Assembly (NCBI RefSeq): GCF_003337425.1
Contig: NZ_QPJU01000006.1
Coordinates: 62,001 to 126,000, forward strand
Direction of reading: 5' to 3'
DNA from: Extensimonas vulgaris
GTDB lineage: Bacteria; Pseudomonadota; Gammaproteobacteria; Burkholderiales; Burkholderiaceae_C
Length of the DNA: 64,000 nucleotides
Shown: positions 41,601 to 50,296 of the stretch, piece after piece
Layout of the letters: every line of letters begins with the position of its first letter
Position numbering within the stretch: the stretch's first letter is position 1
Program-made: the position numbers and the translations under genes
The notes under the pieces: generated by a model
The model's input: only the letters and a program-made list of their open reading frames with translations
The model's database searches: none
What the model was told of the DNA's origin: nothing

Positions 41601-42202
41601 TCGAAAAGGTGCAGGCCGCCGAGGCGCGCCTTGGAGCTGGGCAAGGCTCCGGCACGCGCCTGTCCGAAGCCGTGGCGCGTTCGCTGTTCAAGCTCATGGC
41701 TTACAAAGACGAGTACGAGGTTGCGCGCCTGCACACCGACCCGGCCTTCAGCGCCAAAATCGCCGGCATGTTCGAGGGCGACTACACCATCGTGCACCAC
41801 CTCGCGCCACCGATGCTGGCGAAGAAAAACGAGCGCGGCGAGCTCGTCAAAAAGCCCTACGGCCCCTGGGTGCGCCGCGCGTTCAGTGTGCTCGCCAAGC
41901 TCAAGGGCCTGCGCGGCACGGCGCTCGACCCCTTCGGCAAAACGGAGGAACGCAAGACCGAGCGTGCGCTGATCGACGAATACCGCGCCTGCATCGAAGA
42001 GCTGCTCGGCGGCCTTACGCCCGAGAAGCTCTCCCTCGCCGTCGAAATCGCGCGCCTGCCCGAAGGCATACGCGGCTATGGGCACGTCAAGGAGCGCAAC
42101 CTGCAAGCCGTGCGCACCAAGTGGCAGGCGCTGATGGCGCAATGGCGCCAGGCACCGGCTGCGACCAAGGATGCAACTGCGGCGCAACGCCAAGTGGCCT
42201 GA
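38621..42202 (+). CDS. Indolepyruvate ferredoxin oxidoreductase, fused subunits
   Basis: Thiamine-diphosphate, iron-sulfur enzyme that oxidatively decarboxylates aryl (and likely other 2-oxo) acids to acyl-CoA with ferredoxin. The 1193-residue chain joins the IorA-like part with the IorB-like gamma domain. Seen in order: the pyrimidine-binding part (SGYRGSPLGGYDQALW), the TPP part (NLGDGTYFHSGLLA), a cysteine cluster (CEGCGDCSEQSNC...CNKDFSCLKGFC) for iron-sulfur centres, and a C-terminal gamma domain (GVGGTGVITIGSLLG). GGAG precedes the ATG. It suggests catabolism of aromatic amino acids, possibly under the divergent Lrp-type regulator. Confidence 0.93.
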   Translation: MNAPLPDHIRKALEKVSLDDKYTLSEGRAFMSGVQALVRLPMLQRERDAAAGLNTGGFISGYRGSPLGGYDQALWAAKKHLAEHHVVFQPGVNEELAATAVWGTQQLDLYPQSKKYDGVFGIWYGKGPGVDRCSDVFKHANMAGTARHGGVIAVAGDDHVAKSSTAAHQSDHIFKACGLPVFFPSSVQDILDMGLHAFALSRFSGLWAGMKTIQEVVESSSSVSVDRDRVRIVLPEDFAMPPGGLHIRWPDAPLEQEARLMDYKWYAALAYIRANRLNHNVIEGPHDRFGIIASGKAYNDTRQALLDLGLDDDTCRRLGIRVHKVNVVWPLEATGTRAFAQGLQEILVVEEKRQVIEYQLKEELYNWRDDVRPTVVGKFDESDGGEWGTPNPGEHWLLRPKADLSPALIARAIAKRLTKLGVPEDVAARMQAHLAVLDAKERALATPVAQTPDRLPWFCSGCPHNTSTRVPEGSRAMAGIGCHYMVVWMDRATATFTQMGGEGVPWVGQAPFSKDAHVFANLGDGTYFHSGLLAVRQSIAAGVNITYKILYNDAVAMTGGQPVDGTMTVPQMTRELEAEGAKKIVVVTDEPQKYEGVALAPGVTVHHRDELDRIQRELREVPGCTILIYDQTCATEKRRRRKRGTMATPPKTVVINELVCEGCGDCSEQSNCLSVEPVETEFGRKRRINQNTCNKDFSCLKGFCPSFITVEGGTLKKPKKEKKGSLAGLPDIPEPTLPVAETPWGIVVAGVGGTGVITIGSLLGMAAHLEGKGVVTMDSAGLAQKGGATWSHVQIANRPEALHATKVDTAKADLVIGCDAIVTAQKTTLAAMLPGRTHVVLNSHHTPTAAIVHNPDWQFPRGSCESVIAEAAGGVQAVSSFEAEQAAVQLLGDSIYTNPLLLGYAWQKGWIPLTRQALLRAIELNGVQVENNQAAFEWGRRCAHEPAAVQALYQAAQVIELVKKPSLAETVARRVDFLTGYQNAAYAESYRAFVEKVQAAEARLGAGQGSGTRLSEAVARSLFKLMAYKDEYEVARLHTDPAFSAKIAGMFEGDYTIVHHLAPPMLAKKNERGELVKKPYGPWVRRAFSVLAKLKGLRGTALDPFGKTEERKTERALIDEYRACIEELLGGLTPEKLSLAVEIARLPEGIRGYGHVKERNLQAVRTKWQALMAQWRQAPAATKDATAAQRQVA

Positions 42203-42221
42203 AAACCAGGCCGGTCGAAAG

Positions 42222-42261
42222 CAGCAAAGCCCGTGCGTTTGCGCGGGCTTTGCTGTTTTTT
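42222..42261 (+). terminator. Intrinsic terminator after the oxidoreductase gene
   Basis: CAGCAAAGCCCG pairs with CGGGCTTTGCTG across GTGCGTTTGCG, followed by six T residues. Confidence 0.92.
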
Positions 42262-42513
42262 AAGTAGCTTCCTACGCTTGATATATAAGGGCTTGGTGGC
42301 ATTTTCACTTTAATTTTTCGATCCACGACCAGCGCCGCACTTGGCTTTCCCCTTTGCCAGGCAAGGGCTTTTGGATTTCGTGAAACTGAACCCGGGCTGC
42401 TCGTAAGGGTGTTTCCTAGCTTGTTGCAAACACTCATAGCGGCCATCATCGGGCGCACCGCCTAGTGACCACCCAAGAGTCGCTCGTGCGCCATCCCACA
42501 ACCAGGAGACAAC
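42262..42513 (+). other. Upstream region of the PQQ dehydrogenase gene
   Basis: About 250 bases without a gene. The first part (TAGCTTCCTACGCTTGATAT) matches the small AT-rich repeat seen elsewhere in the window. Lower G+C than the flanks suggests promoter DNA, but no clear -35/-10 pair or sigma-54 site is visible. AGGAGA lies just before the ATG at 42514. Confidence 0.5.
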
Positions 42514-44643
42514 ATGCGACGTCCGTTCAAGCCCCATCCGATCATTTGCGCGCTGGCCGCCGGTGCCTTGCTCGCCACGGCCCCCTGGGCCGCAGCGCAA
42601 AGCAAAGGGTCGCCCGCGCACATCCGTGCCGTGACGCAAAAAGTCGATGGCACCTTCATCCGCACCAACGAAGCCCAAACCAAGGACTGGCCCAACTACG
42701 GCCTGGACTACGCCGAAACGCGCTTCAGCAAGCTCGACCAGGTCAACACCGGCAACGTCAAAAACCTGGGCCTGGCCTGGTCGTACAACCTCGGCTCCAA
42801 GCGCGGAGTCGAAGCCACACCGCTCGTGGTGGACGGCATCATGTACGTCACCGCCTCGTGGAGTGTGGTGCACGCTATCGATGTACGCAGCGGCAAACAA
42901 ATCTGGACTTACGACCCCAAAGTGCCGAAAGAGCTCGGCTACCGCGGCTGCTGCGACGTGGTCAACCGCGGCGTCGCCCTGTATGAAGGCAAGGTCTATG
43001 TGGCTTCGTTCGACGGCCGCCTGATCGCACTCGACGCTGCCACCGGCAAAAAGGTCTGGGAAAAAGACACCATCATCGACCGCAGCCACTCCTACACCAT
43101 CACCGGGGCGCCGCGTGTCTTCAAAGGCAAGGTCATCATCGGCAACGGCGGCGCCGAATACGGCGTGCGCGGCTATATCACCGCCTACGACGCCAAGACC
43201 GGTGCGCAGAAATGGCGCTGGTTCACCGTGCCTGGCGACCCGAGCAAGCCCTTCGAAGACGAATCCATGGAGCGCGCCGCCAAGACTTGGGATCCGAGCG
43301 GCAAATACTGGGAAGTGGGCGGTGGCGGCACCGCCTGGGACACGCTGACCTTCGACCCCGAACTCAACCTCATGTACGTAGGCACGGGCAACGGCAGCCC
43401 GTGGTCGCATCGCAAGCGCAGCCCTGCGGGCGGCGACAACCTGTACCTGGCCTCCATCGTCGCGCTCGACCCCGATACCGGCAAATACGTCTGGCATTAC
43501 CAGGAAACCCCCGGCGACAACTGGGACTACACCTCCACCCAGCCCATGATCCTGGCCGACCTCAAGATCGATGGTGCGCCGCGCAAAGTCATCCTGCATG
43601 CGCCCAAGAACGGCTTTTTCTACGTCATCGACCGCACCAACGGCAAGCTCATCTCGGCCAAGAACTTCGTCGATGTGAACTGGGCCACGGGCTACGACGC
43701 CAACGGCCGTCCAATCGAGACGCCCGAGGCGCGCCCCGAAGGCAAACCGTACGACGCCATCCCCGGCCCCTACGGCGCGCACAACTGGCACCCCATGTCG
43801 TACAACCCGCAGACGGGGCTGGTCTATCTGCCGGCGCAGAACGTGCCCACGAACCTCATGGACGACAAAAACTGGAGTTTCAATGGCAAAAACCTAGGCG
43901 CTCCAGGTTCGGGCATGGGCTGGAACACGGCCGAGTACCTGAATGCCGTACCACCCAAGAGCAAGCCCTTCGGGCGCCTGATCGCCTGGGACCCGGTGCA
44001 GCAAAAAGCCGTCTGGACGCAAGAGCATGTCTCGCCCTGGAACGGCGGCACGCTGACCACGGCAGGCAACCTGGTGTTCCAGGGCACGGCCGACGGGCGC
44101 TTCGTCGCCTACAACGCCAAGACGGGCGAAAAGCTCTGGGAAGTCGCCACCGGCACCGGCGTCGTGGCAGCCCCATCGACGTATATGGTCGATGGCAAGC
44201 AATATGTGTCGATTGCCGTCGGCTGGGGTGGCGTGTACGGCCTCGCACAGCGCGCCACCGACCAGATCGGCCCGGGGACGGTCTATACCTTCGTGCTCGA
44301 CGGCAAAGCGCCCATGCCCTCCTTTGTGCAGCAGCGCAATGACAAGCTCCTCAGCGGCGTCAAATACAACCCGGCAGACATCCAGGCCGGTACGGCTCTG
44401 TACGTGAGCTACTGCGTGTTGTGCCACGGCGTGCCTGGCGTGGATCGCGGCGGCAACATTCCGAACCTGGGCTACATGGACGCCTCGCTCATCGAACACT
44501 TGGACAAATCCATCTTCAAAGGCCCCGCGATGGAGCGCGGCATGCCCGACTTCTCGGGCAAGCTGAGCATGGAAGACGTGCAAAAGCTCAAAGCCTTCAT
44601 CCAGGGCACCGTCGATTCGATCCGCGCCAACGCCAAGCAGTGA
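42514..44643 (+). CDS. PQQ-dependent alcohol dehydrogenase with cytochrome c domain
   Basis: Periplasmic quinohaemoprotein of 709 residues. A signal peptide (LAAGALLATAPWAAAQ) precedes an eight-bladed propeller that binds pyrroloquinoline quinone: vicinal cysteines C146-C147, repeated tryptophan-docking segments, and catalytic D338 in GDNWDYTST. A C-terminal cytochrome c domain follows, with haem motif CVLCH at 634-638. The residue two after the catalytic Asp is T340, not Asp, so it should use calcium rather than a lanthanide. It is likely a primary alcohol dehydrogenase passing electrons to the respiratory chain. Receptor and molybdenum hydroxylase genes follow. Confidence 0.93.
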   Translation: MRRPFKPHPIICALAAGALLATAPWAAAQSKGSPAHIRAVTQKVDGTFIRTNEAQTKDWPNYGLDYAETRFSKLDQVNTGNVKNLGLAWSYNLGSKRGVEATPLVVDGIMYVTASWSVVHAIDVRSGKQIWTYDPKVPKELGYRGCCDVVNRGVALYEGKVYVASFDGRLIALDAATGKKVWEKDTIIDRSHSYTITGAPRVFKGKVIIGNGGAEYGVRGYITAYDAKTGAQKWRWFTVPGDPSKPFEDESMERAAKTWDPSGKYWEVGGGGTAWDTLTFDPELNLMYVGTGNGSPWSHRKRSPAGGDNLYLASIVALDPDTGKYVWHYQETPGDNWDYTSTQPMILADLKIDGAPRKVILHAPKNGFFYVIDRTNGKLISAKNFVDVNWATGYDANGRPIETPEARPEGKPYDAIPGPYGAHNWHPMSYNPQTGLVYLPAQNVPTNLMDDKNWSFNGKNLGAPGSGMGWNTAEYLNAVPPKSKPFGRLIAWDPVQQKAVWTQEHVSPWNGGTLTTAGNLVFQGTADGRFVAYNAKTGEKLWEVATGTGVVAAPSTYMVDGKQYVSIAVGWGGVYGLAQRATDQIGPGTVYTFVLDGKAPMPSFVQQRNDKLLSGVKYNPADIQAGTALYVSYCVLCHGVPGVDRGGNIPNLGYMDASLIEHLDKSIFKGPAMERGMPDFSGKLSMEDVQKLKAFIQGTVDSIRANAKQ

Positions 44644-44682
44644 AGTCGCGCAGCGCTGCGCTGCCGCCTCCAGCGGCAGCGT

Positions 44683-46935
44683 TTGGTTCGCCTGGACGTA
44701 CGCCAACAAGGATGCAGCGCAGTGCTTTGCCTTGGAGCGAACGCTTTGCCTAATCCCGCTTTGCCTAAGTCATGTTCGCGTATCTGGCGTTTGGCCGGCC
44801 GACTCGGCACATGCGGCGTACTTTGGTGGGTCGCAGCTGCCACGGCCCAAGACGCTGCGCCGGACAAGGAACCTGCACACCGCGCCGAAGGCTTGTTGCA
44901 GCCGGTGGTGATCACCAGCGGTACGGCAGAGCGTACACGCTGGGACACGCCAGCCACGCTGGACGTCGTCGAAGGCGATGAGATCCGCGCCCACCCGCTG
45001 CAGGTCAATCTCTCCGAAAGCCTGGGGCGTGTGCCTGGACTCATGGTGCTGAACCGGCAGAACTACGCGCAGGATTTGCAAATTTCTGTGCGCGGCTACG
45101 GTGCGCGCTCCACGTTCGGCGTGCGCGGCGTGCGTTTGTTCGTCGATGGCATTCCAGCCACGGCCCCGGATGGGCAGGGGCAAGCGGCCAACTTTCCGCT
45201 GGGCAGTGCCGAGCGCATCGAAGTGATTCGCGGGCCATTCGCTGCGCTCTACGGCAGCTCGTCGGGTGGCGTGATTTCGCTCTACACGCGCGAGGGCGCG
45301 GAGCCTGCCGTGCGCGCAGGTGTTGCGGGCGGGGCCGACGGCGTGCGCCGCGCCTCGGGCCAGGCCGAAGGCCGGGTGGGCGCGCTGGGCTACCTGGTCG
45401 ACGTTGCGCATTTCACCACCGACGGCTTGCGTGCGCAGTCGGCGGCGCGCCGCGACAACGCCTATTTCAAGCTCTCGCACAGCGATGAGGATGGCCGCCT
45501 CGTGGCCGTGTTCAGCCGCCAAACCGGCAACGCACAGGACCCGCTCGGCCTCTCGCGTGCCGAATTCAATGCCAACCCCTTTCAGACCACCGCAGCGGCC
45601 ACAACGTTCAATACACGCAAGTCGAGCGAGCAAAACCAGCTCGGCCTCGCCTGGGAGCATTCCCTGGGTGGCGGGCACCGGCTCGAATGGATGGCGTATG
45701 GCGGCGAGCGCCAGGTCCGGCAGTTCCAGGCCATTCCCCCTGCGGCGCAGACCGCGCCCACGAGCGCCGGCGGCGTGATCGACCTGCAGCGCAACTATGG
45801 CGGCACGAACGCCCGCTGGCGCTTCGAGCGCAGCTTGGCAGAGGGCCGCTTGAGCGCCTCCGCCGGCGTGGCTTACGACCGGCAGAACGAGTGGCGCCGC
45901 GGCTTCGAGAACTTTCTCGGCACGGCATCGGCCCCAACGGCACTGGGTGTGCAAGGTGCGCTGCGGCGCGACGAGGACAACACGGCGAGCACGCTCGATC
46001 CTTACGCACAACTCGCCTGGGAGAGCGCCCGCTGGACGCTGAGCGCGGGTGTGCGCCACTCCACCGTGCGCTTCGACTCGCGCGACCACTACATCACGCC
46101 GCGCAACCCCGACGACAGCGGCGCGAGCCGCTACAGCGGCACCATGCCGGTGCTGGGCTTGCGCTACCGCTTGTCCGATGCGTTGCAGCTGTACGCGAAC
46201 ACAGGCCGCGGGTTCGAGACGCCCACTTTGAATGAAGTCGCATACAAGGCCTCGGGCGCAAGCGGGCTCAACAGCCAGCTCGCGGCGAGCAAAAGCCGTA
46301 ACAGCGAGGTCGGCCTGCGCGGACGCCACGGCAGCCTGGGCTGGACGGCCACCGCCTTCGACATTCGCACCGACGATGAAATCGCCGTGCTCACGAACAC
46401 GGGCGGGCGCTCCACCTACCAGAACGTAGGCCGCAGCCTGCGCCGCGGCGTGGAACTTTCGGGCGAGACGCAGTGGGCACGGGTGCATGCCAGCGTGGCC
46501 TGGACGCTCATGAAAGCGATTTACCGCGACGGTTTTTTCTCCTGCACGGCGAGCCCGTGCAGCAAGCCCAACGTGCCCGTGCCCGGCGGCAACCGCATCC
46601 CTGGCGTTGCGCGCGAGCAGTTGTTCGTGCAACTCGACTGGGAGCCGCACCCATTGCCGGCTGTGTTCACGCTCGAGCTGCGCCACATGGGGTCGATTTT
46701 CGTGAACGACACCAACACCGACGCAGCGCCCGCCTACACCATCGCCAGCCTGGGCGCGCAGTTCAAGCGCCAGCAGGGGCCGTGGGAGCTGCGCGCGCTG
46801 GCACGCTTGGACAACCTCACGAACCGCGTCTATGCCGGCTCGGTGATCGTGAACGAAGGCAACCAGCGATATTTCGAGACAGCGCCCGGACGCTCGGCGT
46901 TCGTGGGCGTGGAGCTGCAGCGCCGCTTCGATTGA
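44683..46935 (+). CDS. TonB-dependent receptor, PqqU/YncD-like
   Basis: Outer-membrane barrel of about 730 residues. The plug domain reads [20 protein letters not shown], then [20 protein letters not shown] and [12 protein letters not shown], segments that closely match what I recall of E. coli YncD. The C-terminus [19 protein letters not shown] also matches, ending with the usual aromatic barrel residue region. YncD (now PqqU) imports PQQ, which fits the neighbouring PQQ enzyme. No ATG lies near the signal peptide ([16 protein letters not shown]); the start given is a TTG, and TTG codons nearer the signal peptide are possible. The start is therefore uncertain. Confidence 0.85.
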   Translation: MVRLDVRQQGCSAVLCLGANALPNPALPKSCSRIWRLAGRLGTCGVLWWVAAATAQDAAPDKEPAHRAEGLLQPVVITSGTAERTRWDTPATLDVVEGDEIRAHPLQVNLSESLGRVPGLMVLNRQNYAQDLQISVRGYGARSTFGVRGVRLFVDGIPATAPDGQGQAANFPLGSAERIEVIRGPFAALYGSSSGGVISLYTREGAEPAVRAGVAGGADGVRRASGQAEGRVGALGYLVDVAHFTTDGLRAQSAARRDNAYFKLSHSDEDGRLVAVFSRQTGNAQDPLGLSRAEFNANPFQTTAAATTFNTRKSSEQNQLGLAWEHSLGGGHRLEWMAYGGERQVRQFQAIPPAAQTAPTSAGGVIDLQRNYGGTNARWRFERSLAEGRLSASAGVAYDRQNEWRRGFENFLGTASAPTALGVQGALRRDEDNTASTLDPYAQLAWESARWTLSAGVRHSTVRFDSRDHYITPRNPDDSGASRYSGTMPVLGLRYRLSDALQLYANTGRGFETPTLNEVAYKASGASGLNSQLAASKSRNSEVGLRGRHGSLGWTATAFDIRTDDEIAVLTNTGGRSTYQNVGRSLRRGVELSGETQWARVHASVAWTLMKAIYRDGFFSCTASPCSKPNVPVPGGNRIPGVAREQLFVQLDWEPHPLPAVFTLELRHMGSIFVNDTNTDAAPAYTIASLGAQFKRQQGPWELRALARLDNLTNRVYAGSVIVNEGNQRYFETAPGRSAFVGVELQRRFD

Positions 46936-46958
46936 GAACACATTTTGGGAGACGTGTG

Positions 46959-47453
46959 ATGGACCTCAAAGTCAATGGCAAAACACATGCTTTGCGCGAC
47001 GACCAGGCCGCACCCGACATGCCCTTGCTCTGGGCGCTGCGCGACGTGCTGCAGCTCACGGGCACCAAGTTCGGCTGTGGCATTGGCGCTTGTGGCGCGT
47101 GCACCGTGCACGTGGACGGCCAGGCCGTGCGCTCGTGCGTGATGCCACTGTCTGCCGTGCAGGGGCGTGAGGTGCGCACGATCGAAGGGCTGGCCTCGCC
47201 CGCCGGTCTGCACGCCCTGCAGACCGCCTGGGTCGCGCAGCAGGTGCCGCAGTGCGGCTACTGCCAAAGCGGCATGCTCATGGCCGCGGCAGATTTGCTC
47301 GCGCGCCACCCGCAGCCCACCGACGCCCAGATCGACGAGGCCATAGCCAATCTGTGCCGCTGCGGCACCTACCCGCGTGTGCGCGCTGCCATCCATGCCG
47401 CGGCGCGCGCACAGGGCGCGGCAGCGGTGCCTGCGCCGCAGGTGCTGCGATGA
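46959..47453 (+). CDS. Molybdenum hydroxylase iron-sulfur subunit
   Basis: Small subunit (164 residues) of the xanthine-oxidase family, similar to IorA of isoquinoline 1-oxidoreductase and aldehyde oxidoreductases. Two [2Fe-2S] centres are set by C40, C45, C48, C60 (plant-type, in [13 protein letters not shown]) and C99, C102, C133, C135. No signal peptide is present; it should be carried across the membrane with the Tat-tagged partner. Its stop overlaps the start of the large subunit. It lies 23 bases after the receptor gene, within one likely operon. Confidence 0.92.
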   Translation: MDLKVNGKTHALRDDQAAPDMPLLWALRDVLQLTGTKFGCGIGACGACTVHVDGQAVRSCVMPLSAVQGREVRTIEGLASPAGLHALQTAWVAQQVPQCGYCQSGMLMAAADLLARHPQPTDAQIDEAIANLCRCGTYPRVRAAIHAAARAQGAAAVPAPQVLR

Positions 47454-49783
47454 AGCGCCGTACCTTCGTGCTGAGTGCCCTGGGCGGTGCAGGGTTGCTC
47501 GTGGTGGGTTGGGGTGTGGCGCCGCAGCGCTCGCGCCTGGGCAAACCCGAGGACTTTGCCGGCAGCCAGGGCGACATCGCGCTCAATGGCTGGATACGCA
47601 TCACCGCGCAGGGCCGCGTGGTCATGGCCATGCCACGCGCCGAAATGGGGCAGGGCGTGCACACGGCGCTGCCCATGTTGGTGGCCGACGAGCTGGATGT
47701 GCCGCTCGAGTGGGTCAGTACCGAAACCGCGGGGCCGCAATCCATTTACGGCAACGTGGCCATGTTCGTCGCGTCGCTGCCTTTTCATCCGCGCAGCACC
47801 CAGCCGGGCCAGGAAACGGTGGCGGCACGCACGGGCCAATGGTTGGTCGGCAAGCTCGCGCGCGAGCTGGGACTGAGCGTGACCGGCGGCTCTTCGAGCG
47901 TGACCGATGCCTGGGAGCCGGTGCGTCTGGCCGCGGCCACGGCGCGCGCGCAGCTGGTGGCGGCCGCAGCCCAGCGCTGGGGCGTGCCGGCCGCTGAAGT
48001 CCAGATACTCAACGGCACGCTGCAGCATGGCGCGCGCCGCGCCCATTTGGGTGAACTGGCCAAAGCGGCCGTGCGCATCCAGCCCGAGCAGGTGCGCCCC
48101 AAAACCGCAGCGCAGCGCAAACTCATCGGCCAGGCCGCGCTGCGCCGCGACGTACCCGCGAAGGTCACGGGGCAGGCCGTGTTCGGCATCGATGTGCGGC
48201 CGCCCGGTTTGCTGTTTGCCGCCGTGCGCATGGCGCCCATGCTGGGCGGGCGTATGGGCGCGCTGCGCAACGAGGCAGAGGTGCTGCGCATGCCCGGCGT
48301 GCAAAAGTGCCTGCGTCTGGGCGCGCACGCTGGCGCCACGGCGGGCGTGGCCGTGGTGGCGCACACCACCTGGCACGCCTTGCGCGCAGTGCAGGCGCTC
48401 GACGTGCAATGGCTGGCGCCAGCTGACGACCAAGGCCAGCCCAGGCCGCCGCAGGCACTGGCCGATTCCGACCGCATCCTGCAGGCCCTCGTGCATGAGG
48501 CCAAGGAGGGCGACGGCGGCACCACGTTCCATAGCCGCGGCGATGCCGCGCAGGCCGAAGCGCAGGCGCACCACCAGATCGAGGCAACGTACCAGGCACC
48601 TTACCTGGCGCACGCCACCATGGAGCCCATGAACGGCACCGCCTTGCTGCAGGACGGCCGGCTGACGCTGTGGCTGCCGACGCAAGTGCCCTCACAAGCG
48701 CGCAAGCTCGCGGCCAAGGCGGCGGGGGTGGACGAAGCGCAAGTGCTCTTGCACGTGACCTTGCTCGGCGGCGGCTTTGGCCGGCGCCTCGAAGTGGACT
48801 ACGTGCTGCAGGCGATGGAGGCCGCCAAAGCCATGCCCGGGCGGCCGGTGCAAATCCTGTGGCCGCGCGAGGAAGACACGACACACGACTTCTACCGCCC
48901 CGCGAGCGCTGCGCACCTGCGCGCGAGCTGGGGTGCGGACTGGGGCTCGGCGGGTGCGGTGGGTGCGGTAGGTGTGCGCCCGCAAAGCCTGCGCATTCAC
49001 AGCGCGGGCGATGCCATCACGCCGCGCTGGATGGCGCGCACGCTGCCCGCGCTGGCCGGGCCCGTGGACATGCCCGACAAAACCGCCATGGAGGGCATGT
49101 TCGACCAGCCCTACGCCATCGCGCACCAGCACATGCGCCACGCGGCCACGCGCAACGAGGTGCCGGTGGGCTTCTGGCGCTCGGTGGGGCATTCGCACCA
49201 TGCGTTTTTCATCGAGAGCTTCATCGACGAGATGGCGGCCGAGAGCAAGGCCGACCCGGTGGCCTTCCGACTGTCGCTGCTGGCCGACATGCCGCGCCAT
49301 GCGGCCGTGCTGCGCCTGGCGGCAGACAAGGCTGGCTGGGGCGCTCCGCTTGCCGCAGGCCGCGCGCGCGGTGTGGCCTTGCACGAATCCTTTGGCAGCA
49401 TCGTCGCGCAGGTGGCGGAGGTCACGCTCGACAAGGGCGCGCCGCGCGTGCACCGCGTGGTCGTGGCGGTGGACTGCGGCACCGTGGTCAACCCCGACAT
49501 CGTCGCGCAGCAGATGGAGAGCGGGGTGATCTTCGGTCTCACGGCTGCGCTGCATGGCCGCATCGACGTCAAGGGCGGCATGGTGCAGCAAAAAAGCTTC
49601 CCCGACTACCCGCTGCTGGGTCTGGCGCAAAGCCCGGTCATCGAGACGCACATCGTCCCCAGCAGCCTGCCCCCGACAGGCGTGGGCGAGCCCGGCACGC
49701 CGCCCATCGCGCCGGCCGTGGCCAATGCCTTGTTTGCCCTGACCGGCAAGCGCCTGCGTGCGCTGCCCCTGCGCTTGGTGTAG
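47450..49783 (+). CDS. Molybdenum hydroxylase large subunit, Tat-exported
   Basis: Molybdopterin-binding subunit of 777 residues, similar to IorB and periplasmic aldehyde dehydrogenases. The N-terminus [20 protein letters not shown] has twin arginines, suggesting Tat export. Cofactor segments [16 protein letters not shown] and [19 protein letters not shown] are present, and the catalytic glutamate is E747 in GVGEPGTPP. Next to an alcohol dehydrogenase it may oxidise the aldehyde product to the acid; an aromatic N-heterocycle is an alternative. No cytochrome c subunit or chaperone gene follows. Confidence 0.9.
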   Translation: MKRRTFVLSALGGAGLLVVGWGVAPQRSRLGKPEDFAGSQGDIALNGWIRITAQGRVVMAMPRAEMGQGVHTALPMLVADELDVPLEWVSTETAGPQSIYGNVAMFVASLPFHPRSTQPGQETVAARTGQWLVGKLARELGLSVTGGSSSVTDAWEPVRLAAATARAQLVAAAAQRWGVPAAEVQILNGTLQHGARRAHLGELAKAAVRIQPEQVRPKTAAQRKLIGQAALRRDVPAKVTGQAVFGIDVRPPGLLFAAVRMAPMLGGRMGALRNEAEVLRMPGVQKCLRLGAHAGATAGVAVVAHTTWHALRAVQALDVQWLAPADDQGQPRPPQALADSDRILQALVHEAKEGDGGTTFHSRGDAAQAEAQAHHQIEATYQAPYLAHATMEPMNGTALLQDGRLTLWLPTQVPSQARKLAAKAAGVDEAQVLLHVTLLGGGFGRRLEVDYVLQAMEAAKAMPGRPVQILWPREEDTTHDFYRPASAAHLRASWGADWGSAGAVGAVGVRPQSLRIHSAGDAITPRWMARTLPALAGPVDMPDKTAMEGMFDQPYAIAHQHMRHAATRNEVPVGFWRSVGHSHHAFFIESFIDEMAAESKADPVAFRLSLLADMPRHAAVLRLAADKAGWGAPLAAGRARGVALHESFGSIVAQVAEVTLDKGAPRVHRVVVAVDCGTVVNPDIVAQQMESGVIFGLTAALHGRIDVKGGMVQQKSFPDYPLLGLAQSPVIETHIVPSSLPPTGVGEPGTPPIAPAVANALFALTGKRLRALPLRLV

Positions 49784-49893
49784 GCGTTCTTTGGGGTGCG
49801 CGCTGCCCCCCGCATACAATGCGCCGTTTCCCGTCCTCTGCCGGTTTCATTGGCGGGCGGGCGGTTTTTTCATCGTTTCGATAGGGTTTTCTC

Positions 49894-50238
49894 GTGCTGA
49901 TTTCTTCCGCTTTTGCCCAAACCGCGCCGGCCGCAGCTGCCGGCGGCGGCAACCTGATGTCCTCGCTCACGAGCATGATGCCCCTGGTGTTGATGTTCGT
50001 GGTGCTCTACTTCATCATGATCCGCCCGCAGATGAAGCGTCAGAAAGAACACCGCGCCATGATCGAAGCGCTGGCCAAAGGTGATGAGGTCGTCACTTCG
50101 GGCGGCTTGATCGGCAAGGTGACGCGCCTGTCGGAGGGCTTTTTGCACCTCGAAGTGGCGCCGGGTGTGGAAGTGCAAGTGCAGCGTAGCGCCGTTGCAC
50201 AGGTGCTGCCCAAGGGCACGCTGAGCACGGGTAAATAA
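49894..50238 (+). CDS. yajC: Sec translocon accessory protein YajC
   Basis: Single-span inner-membrane protein of 114 residues associated with SecDF. A hydrophobic helix (MMPLVLMFVVLYFIMIRPQM) is followed by a basic segment and a small cytoplasmic domain with DEVVTSGGLIGKVTRL. It starts with GTG. It leads the yajC-secD-secF operon; queA and tgt, frequent upstream neighbours, are not here. Confidence 0.94.
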   Translation: MLISSAFAQTAPAAAAGGGNLMSSLTSMMPLVLMFVVLYFIMIRPQMKRQKEHRAMIEALAKGDEVVTSGGLIGKVTRLSEGFLHLEVAPGVEVQVQRSAVAQVLPKGTLSTGK

Positions 50239-50296
50239 GTCCGGCGCGCGGCTTTTTGCGTCACGGGGCTCGGCCCCATTGTCTGCGAGCGATCTC

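Noticed and set aside
44683-46935. Siderophore or cobalamin receptor
   Set aside because: The plug and C-terminal segments match YncD/PqqU as I recall it, and the neighbouring PQQ enzyme supports that; not excluded without a search.
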